Shown: in pieces, positions 59,734-64,000 of the stretch
Layout of the letters: the number at the start of each line of letters is the position of its first letter
Position numbering within the stretch: the first letter of the stretch is position 1
Source of the DNA: an uncultured Prevotella sp.
Lineage (GTDB): Bacteria > Bacteroidota > Bacteroidia > Bacteroidales > Bacteroidaceae
DNA length: 64,000 nucleotides
Direction of reading: 5' to 3'
NCBI GenBank assembly: GCA_900314935.1
Contig: OMXE01000002.1
Coordinates: 92,263-156,262 of the forward strand
Notes under the pieces: model-generated
Seen by the model: only the letters and a program-made list of their open reading frames with translations
The model's database searches: none
What the model was told of the DNA's origin: nothing
Position numbers and translations under genes: made by a program

Positions 59734-61149
59734 ATGGAGTTGAATGTTTTTGTAGATGTAATAAAAGAATATGCTCAAAATGTTGGTTTTATTCCTGAGA
59801 AGAACGGAATATGGAGAAAGGACATAAATCGACCAGCTAACGAATTTGAAAGTGTTGCCTATTTCGGCTTTATCAGAGAAGGTCAGGAACCCAGCGGCCC
59901 TTACAGTGACTTCTCTCTGTGTTTCATGCCAGAGAAAACAAATGACAATACTAATAGCGTTTCTGCATGTGCTATCGTTTTGGTTGTTGGTACACAACAG
60001 TTCATGTATGATGGTGTTTTAGCACAATCGCCGTTTACTCGCAGAAGATTCTTGCGATTGAACTCGAACTCCCGTGTCTATTACAAAAGTGATTTCAGCA
60101 GTATTACTGACCCACTCCCAGAACTTATCACAAAGCTGAAAGAAGAGCATCCACACATTCGCCAGTTTGATGATCGTTTTGGTCCTTTGGTAGTTGCCTT
60201 CGAAGTGGTGGATATCAAGAATGATTTTACGGTCGATGATTTACCTTATGAATTCAAGAAATGGATTTGTGCCTATGCAGAGTTTAGAGGATGGCCCACA
60301 AATGATAGCCAGCGAAAAGAAGTTGTGGATGTATTAGATAAGTTAGAATCTATTAATTCTAAGAAATCGTTGACTGATAATGAAATATTCGAGATTCTTA
60401 AGAAAGACAGATACATCATACTTCAGGGAGCTCCTGGAACAGGTAAGACCTTTACAGCATTAAATATTGCAGAATACAAATTCTTTAATGAAGTTAAGTT
60501 TACCCAGTTCCATGCCGAAACATCGTATTCTGATTTCGTATATGGAATCAGGCCAGATACCGATTCAAACACATTGGTTTACAAAAACTCTCCTGGCATA
60601 TTATATGAGGCAATCAAGGAGGCTAAGGAAGGCAAAAACGTGTTGCTCATTATTGATGAGATAAACAGAGCCAACCTTTCTAACGTGCTTGGGCCTGTAT
60701 TCTACTTGTTCGAAAAGAATGCCGGCGATAATCGCAAATATAAGATTAAGATAGGTGATTTAGAGATTGACAAGTTGCCCGATAGCTTGTATGTTATTGG
60801 CACGATGAACACAGCAGATAAGAGTTTGGCTATTGTCGACTTTGCTCTTCGCAGACGCTTTACGTGGATTACATTAAGACCTAAGGTAATTGAGCGTGAT
60901 GATTTTAGGAAAGAGGAATTCCTGGATTTTGAAAACATGTTTATGCGACATGCTACTGACGAAGAATTAAATCTACAGCCTGGTCAGTCCTATTTCATAG
61001 CAGCAGATGAAGAAGCCATGAAGGAAAGGCTGAAATATGAACTGATGCCACTTATTAAAGAGTATATTAACGAAGGCTTTTTGCCATCGGCAAAAGACGA
61101 ATTTGTGAACTATTTCTATAACAAGATAGGTGAGCTGATGTATGAGTAG
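59734..61149 (+). CDS. McrB-type AAA restriction subunit
   Basis: The 471-residue protein has an N-terminal substrate domain (1-200, MrcB-like) and an AAA motor: Walker A GAPGTGKTFT (about 231-240), Walker B LLIIDEINRANLSN (about 305-318), and the McrB signature TMNTADKS (about 357-364) with ALRRRF. McrB is the GTP- or ATP-driven translocase of modification-dependent restriction. It overlaps the McrC gene by 8 nt. Confidence 0.93.
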   Translation: MELNVFVDVIKEYAQNVGFIPEKNGIWRKDINRPANEFESVAYFGFIREGQEPSGPYSDFSLCFMPEKTNDNTNSVSACAIVLVVGTQQFMYDGVLAQSPFTRRRFLRLNSNSRVYYKSDFSSITDPLPELITKLKEEHPHIRQFDDRFGPLVVAFEVVDIKNDFTVDDLPYEFKKWICAYAEFRGWPTNDSQRKEVVDVLDKLESINSKKSLTDNEIFEILKKDRYIILQGAPGTGKTFTALNIAEYKFFNEVKFTQFHAETSYSDFVYGIRPDTDSNTLVYKNSPGILYEAIKEAKEGKNVLLIIDEINRANLSNVLGPVFYLFEKNAGDNRKYKIKIGDLEIDKLPDSLYVIGTMNTADKSLAIVDFALRRRFTWITLRPKVIERDDFRKEEFLDFENMFMRHATDEELNLQPGQSYFIAADEEAMKERLKYELMPLIKEYINEGFLPSAKDEFVNYFYNKIGELMYE

Positions 61150-62587
61150 AGCCGAGGCAAAAGAACGGAAACAATTGCTTAAGCAAAAAGCTGATGATCT
61201 GAAGGTTAATATTGAACTTCAGAAAAGACAGCTGCGCCCTGCTATTCTACCTCTTAAAGTATTGAGCGAAAAAACGATATCTTTCAAAGACCTAAAGAAA
61301 GATTGGAAAGGTATAGATACTCGCAAAGATGCTGAAAGACATATCATTGAGTTTATAAATATAAATTCTCCCGTTTTTGAGTTTCTTGGCATTACCCCTC
61401 AATTGTCGCGTGACGAAAATGGCGCAAGTGCCATACAATTCACTACATCAAAATATGCAGGCTGTGTTCCGCTATTGTCACCAGGAACGGGTATGCCTTA
61501 TGGCGAGCTTATTGTAGAAGGACTGTATGGTGAAAATCTTTCAGAACTCATTTCTGTCATCAAAGAGGACCTGAAGATAGAATATGACGAGCGATTCCAA
61601 ATCAATACGGTTAATACCGTAAAACCTCCTTTGTATTTGGAATGTCAAAAATACGTTGATAAATACATCGAAGCAAAGAGGTATCATTGGAGAAAGTTTA
61701 AAAACGTTGAGATGACTCAACTTTTTCCAAATGCATCAACAAGATGGGACAAATATGCGGTAAGGGATATTGACCCGTGGTCAGCATTAAAATACCCCAA
61801 TAGGAATAATATACTGACATGCGACCATGAAGAGTGGAGGGCTCTGACGTACATTCTTCATCTGAGTATAAATGAGATAATGAAGCCTTCAACTCCTCTA
61901 CGCTCTAAAACTCCGTATCTCTCCAAGATATCATTATTAAGCAAGCAATATGATGTGAACAGGCTCAAACCTGTAACATCTATCCCACTTCGCACATCAG
62001 ATCCTGCAATAATCAAAGAAGCCAAAGAAATTGGAATGAGGATCTTGCAAAACAATGTGAGTTCAAAACGAGCATGGAAAATAGATTATTCTGTATTCTT
62101 TGAAAGATATGTGCAATATGTTTTAAAACTGGTTGCAGGCTTAAAAGGCGCAAGATTGGAAAGCAACAAAAAATATCGTATTAGCGGAGAGAAAACGGCT
62201 TGGGCGCTTAGTCATCTTGAGCCAGATGCTGTCATGTACAAGGACGACATCCAGTATATTATCGATGCAAAATACAAATCTCACATGTATAATGTGAATC
62301 GAACTGGTGAAGAGTTGAAAGATACCTTCCGCGAGGACTTCCATCAAGTGCTGGCATATTCCTCGTTTGGTGGTAACATACAAAAACATGTTATGCTTAT
62401 CTACCCTTCCGAACATTTCATTTCACGTGAGCTTTATATTCGAAGCAGCATCAATGGATATTCAGCAAAAGCATATCTTATTGGGATTCCCTTGAAGAAG
62501 TCGGATTTGGAAGATACAAAAATGAATTTATCCGAACTCATCAATTTTAATATTTCTCCATCAACGACTCCAAACTGCAACCGCTGA
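61142..62587 (+). CDS. McrC-type nuclease subunit
   Basis: The 481-residue partner of McrB. A PD-(D/E)xK nuclease core is visible: LEPDAVMYKDDIQYIIDAKYK (positions about 359-380; Asp, Asp and Lys). The N-terminal part should contact McrB. Its 3' end overlaps a convergent small gene by 41 nt. Confidence 0.9.
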   Translation: MSRAEAKERKQLLKQKADDLKVNIELQKRQLRPAILPLKVLSEKTISFKDLKKDWKGIDTRKDAERHIIEFININSPVFEFLGITPQLSRDENGASAIQFTTSKYAGCVPLLSPGTGMPYGELIVEGLYGENLSELISVIKEDLKIEYDERFQINTVNTVKPPLYLECQKYVDKYIEAKRYHWRKFKNVEMTQLFPNASTRWDKYAVRDIDPWSALKYPNRNNILTCDHEEWRALTYILHLSINEIMKPSTPLRSKTPYLSKISLLSKQYDVNRLKPVTSIPLRTSDPAIIKEAKEIGMRILQNNVSSKRAWKIDYSVFFERYVQYVLKLVAGLKGARLESNKKYRISGEKTAWALSHLEPDAVMYKDDIQYIIDAKYKSHMYNVNRTGEELKDTFREDFHQVLAYSSFGGNIQKHVMLIYPSEHFISRELYIRSSINGYSAKAYLIGIPLKKSDLEDTKMNLSELINFNISPSTTPNCNR

Positions 62588-62765
62588 TGGCAATAAAAAA
62601 GTCATCTGCGTTTTCATTGTTTAATGAGGCGAGAAGGAGTTGACGGGCTTTCTTGTAATAAGGTTCGTCATCAATAATAATTTCATGTAGTAACGTTTCG
62701 AAGAATCTTTCAAGTCGTTCTTCTGAAGCGTTGTCAAGTATTATTTTAATTTGCTCTTTGGTCAT
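62547..62765 (-). CDS. Small unknown gene convergent to the McrC gene
   Basis: The 72-residue, mostly helical acidic protein (MTKEQIKIILDNASEERLER) has no known domain. It has its own -7 box (reverse-strand TACCTTTG at 62780-62787). Its 3' end lies inside the McrC gene on the opposite strand, so its mRNA would be antisense to the McrC 3' end. Confidence 0.7.
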   Translation of the reverse strand: MTKEQIKIILDNASEERLERFFETLLHEIIIDDEPYYKKARQLLLASLNNENADDFFIAISGCSLESLMEKY

Positions 62766-62779
62766 ATCTTTTTTGCTTA

Positions 62780-62787
62780 CAAAGGTA
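62780..62787 (-). promoter_or_regulatory. -7 box of the small convergent gene
   Basis: Reverse-strand TACCTTTG, 15 nt before the ATG. Confidence 0.6.
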
Positions 62788-62934
62788 TCATATTACGAGC
62801 CAAAGCAGAAATAATTTAACCTTTCCCAGGATAATCCTGGAATTATTAAATACTTAAAGAAAACCTCTCCTGTGAAAGAAGGGCCTTCTTTTGATACTTG
62901 AAAAAGCTGATTTTGTAAAGAATATCACTAAACA

Positions 62935-62966
62935 TTTGCCTGTTAAAGATTTATATATTATATTTG
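62935..62966 (+). promoter_or_regulatory. Consensus promoter of the 62-residue gene
   Basis: TTTG at 62935-62938, a 20-bp spacer, TATATTTG at 62959-62966. Confidence 0.7.
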
Positions 62967-62981
62967 CAAAAAATATATATT

Positions 62982-63170
62982 ATGGAAAAGAAAATCATTG
63001 AGAGACTGAGTGTCTATGGCTTAAAGCCGTCAGACCTCACGGAGGAAGAGCTAAACATGCTCAAAGAGGAGATCAAGACCGAGGAGGAAGGTGGATTTAT
63101 TCTTGACGGCGTCCTTTTCAACCCTGAAATACAACAGCGAGCGTTCAAGCGCCAAAACGATCTCAAATAG
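62982..63170 (+). CDS. Small acidic hypothetical protein
   Basis: The 62-residue protein (MEKKIIERLSVYGLKPSDLT) is mostly charged helix. It has a consensus promoter and a start right after it. I recognise no family. Confidence 0.6.
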   Translation: MEKKIIERLSVYGLKPSDLTEEELNMLKEEIKTEEEGGFILDGVLFNPEIQQRAFKRQNDLK

Positions 63171-63274
63171 AATTGTTTGTTACAAGTTACATTGTTACAA
63201 ACAGAAGACGGTTCTTTTGTTACACGCTAATTTCTGTAACAACAGAACGGTCCCCGTGTTACACAATTATCGAT
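63171..63274 (+). promoter_or_regulatory. TTACA-rich leader of the HXXEE gene
   Basis: TTAC occurs repeatedly: three times from 63188 at 9- and 8-bp spacing (GTTACA, TTACATTG, TTACAAAC), and CTGTAACA and GTTACAC further on. Two sets (AGAAGACGGTTC..GTTACAC and AGAACGGTCC..GTTACAC) are direct repeats 39 bp apart. It could be a regulator's binding site. Confidence 0.4.
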
Positions 63275-63814
63275 ATGAACACGATTCTTTACATCCTTCT
63301 CATCCTTGCCTTCATCGTTCACGATGGAGAAGAGATTGCTGTGGTGCATAAATGGGTGATGACGCATGGCAATGACTTGTGTGAGAAGCATCCAATGTTA
63401 CGTCGTGTGTTCAACTATTTACGGAAATTGAATACTAAAGCCTTCGCCATTGCAGCATTTGAAGAACTCATCGTGTTAATAGGAATCTCGGCGTATGCGT
63501 ATATTGGAGGCCCGTATGCCATAGAACTATGGTCGGCAACCTTCATGGTATTCTCTCTTCATCTCATTGTACATATTGGACAGGCAATCGTTGTGAGAGG
63601 ATATGTTCCAGGACTCGTGACATCTGTTCTGCTCTTGCCTTTCGTTTTCCTCGTAATGCAACGCATCTGTACAACGATCAACGCGTTTCAACTGGTGATA
63701 TGGACTGTAGTTGGTGTAATCTTTATGGTGGCTAACTTGCTATTTGCACATTGGTTGGGATTTAGACATACGAACAGGTTTTTAGACAAAAGAACAAAAG
63801 AACGTTTTCGTTAA
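63275..63814 (+). CDS. HXXEE-type membrane protein
   Basis: The 179-residue protein has 4-5 membrane segments and HDGEE at residues 16-20, the key motif of HXXEE-domain proteins (putative membrane enzymes of unknown substrate). The start is the ATG at 63275. The final residues (HTNRFLDKRTKERFR) are encoded by the beginning of the inverted repeat, so the repeat supplied its stop. Confidence 0.8.
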   Translation: MNTILYILLILAFIVHDGEEIAVVHKWVMTHGNDLCEKHPMLRRVFNYLRKLNTKAFAIAAFEELIVLIGISAYAYIGGPYAIELWSATFMVFSLHLIVHIGQAIVVRGYVPGLVTSVLLLPFVFLVMQRICTTINAFQLVIWTVVGVIFMVANLLFAHWLGFRHTNRFLDKRTKERFR

Positions 63815-63859
63815 GCCAGATGAGCAAAGTGAAGCTTGCTTCGACTTTGCCATGGCGAG
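63779..63859. repeat. Right arm of an 80-bp inverted repeat
   Basis: The reverse complement of 63779-63859 matches 55935-56015 over about 80 bp with about four mismatches. The two arms enclose about 7.8 kb: rhuM, the DUF5675 remnant, 22-bp arrays, the McrBC operon and the HXXEE gene. Confidence 0.9.
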
Positions 63860-64000
63860 AACCGATGGAGCAGCGAGTGCAATACAAAATGAATTTGATT
63901 ATTGCCGAGTCGCTTCCTATGATATTTACCAAATTTATTAAGTTAAAAATTTTATATATTGAGAATTATGTAGATTGCGATTTTCTTAACGTTCTTAGGG

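Noticed and set aside
55935-63859. Insertion sequence or composite transposon
   Set aside because: Inverted arms exist, but no transposase lies inside or beside them and no target duplication could be seen, so only a repeat is reported.
63865-64000. Possible start of a gene at the right edge (MEQRVQYKMNLIIAES)
   Set aside because: Only 45 codons are seen, they begin just after the inverted repeat, and no promoter or family is recognisable.

Overview
The window comes from a gut- or rumen-type Bacteroidales, most likely Prevotella in the broad sense. The evidence is: promoters of the TAnnTTTG (-7) type, often with TTTG about 20 bp upstream; an RprXY two-component pair; an EF-G paralogue like Bacteroides EF-G2; a BspA-type leucine-rich-repeat protein; a TonB-receptor remnant; DUF4251 and many other lipoproteins; and a C-terminal tail like the type IX secretion tails of Prevotella.

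Layout. 1-1.6 kb: 5' end of fabD behind 84-bp repeats, then a DUF2461 gene. 1.7-7.5 kb: a leftward run of mostly unrecognised genes, including a DUF4407 membrane protein and two related small proteins, with a 22-bp tandem array among them. 7.6-15.1 kb: a secreted caspase-like protease, an ECF sigma factor and a membrane anti-sigma-like protein in one tight operon, then a truncated second anti-sigma, a 49-residue zinc ribbon and, convergently, a secreted 15-TPR CHAT protease coupled to a membrane protein. 15.2-17.0 kb: an ADP-ribosylglycohydrolase and a phosphoribosyltransferase, each behind a copy of the same 111-bp promoter segment. 17.7-33 kb: conserved genes (phytase-like protein, rpsF-rpsR-rplI, rprXY, EF-G2, hemW, lactate permease, metA with a U32 peptidase and a zinc-ribbon lipoprotein). 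33.2-38.2 kb: a membrane-spanning Kelch-AraC regulator, twin 22-bp-spaced operators, two duplicated beta-helix proteins and a third secreted protein. 38.2-54.2 kb: M13 peptidase, ABC-F ATPase, lipoprotein, tex, SDR, the sppA-lpxK-punA-thiL operon, tRNA-Phe, a GH36 alpha-galactosidase and a DUF4251 lipoprotein. 54.5-64 kb: an AT-rich accessory region with an AAA/DUF4143 ATPase, RhuM, gene remnants, 22-bp arrays and a McrBC-type restriction operon with its own HTH regulator and palindromic operator. About 80 bp of inverted repeat bounds 56-63.8 kb.

The two most promising undescribed systems are the paired caspase/CHAT protease locus with its own sigma/anti-sigma switch (7.6-15.1 kb), and the McrBC operon preceded by a possible modified-base reader and a self-deleted HTH copy (58.5-62.6 kb). 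A third theme is DNA-level: 22-bp-period arrays with a different sequence at each site, 84-bp repeats carrying the -7 box of fabD and metA, and low-complexity repeats inserted in frame in at least five conserved genes.
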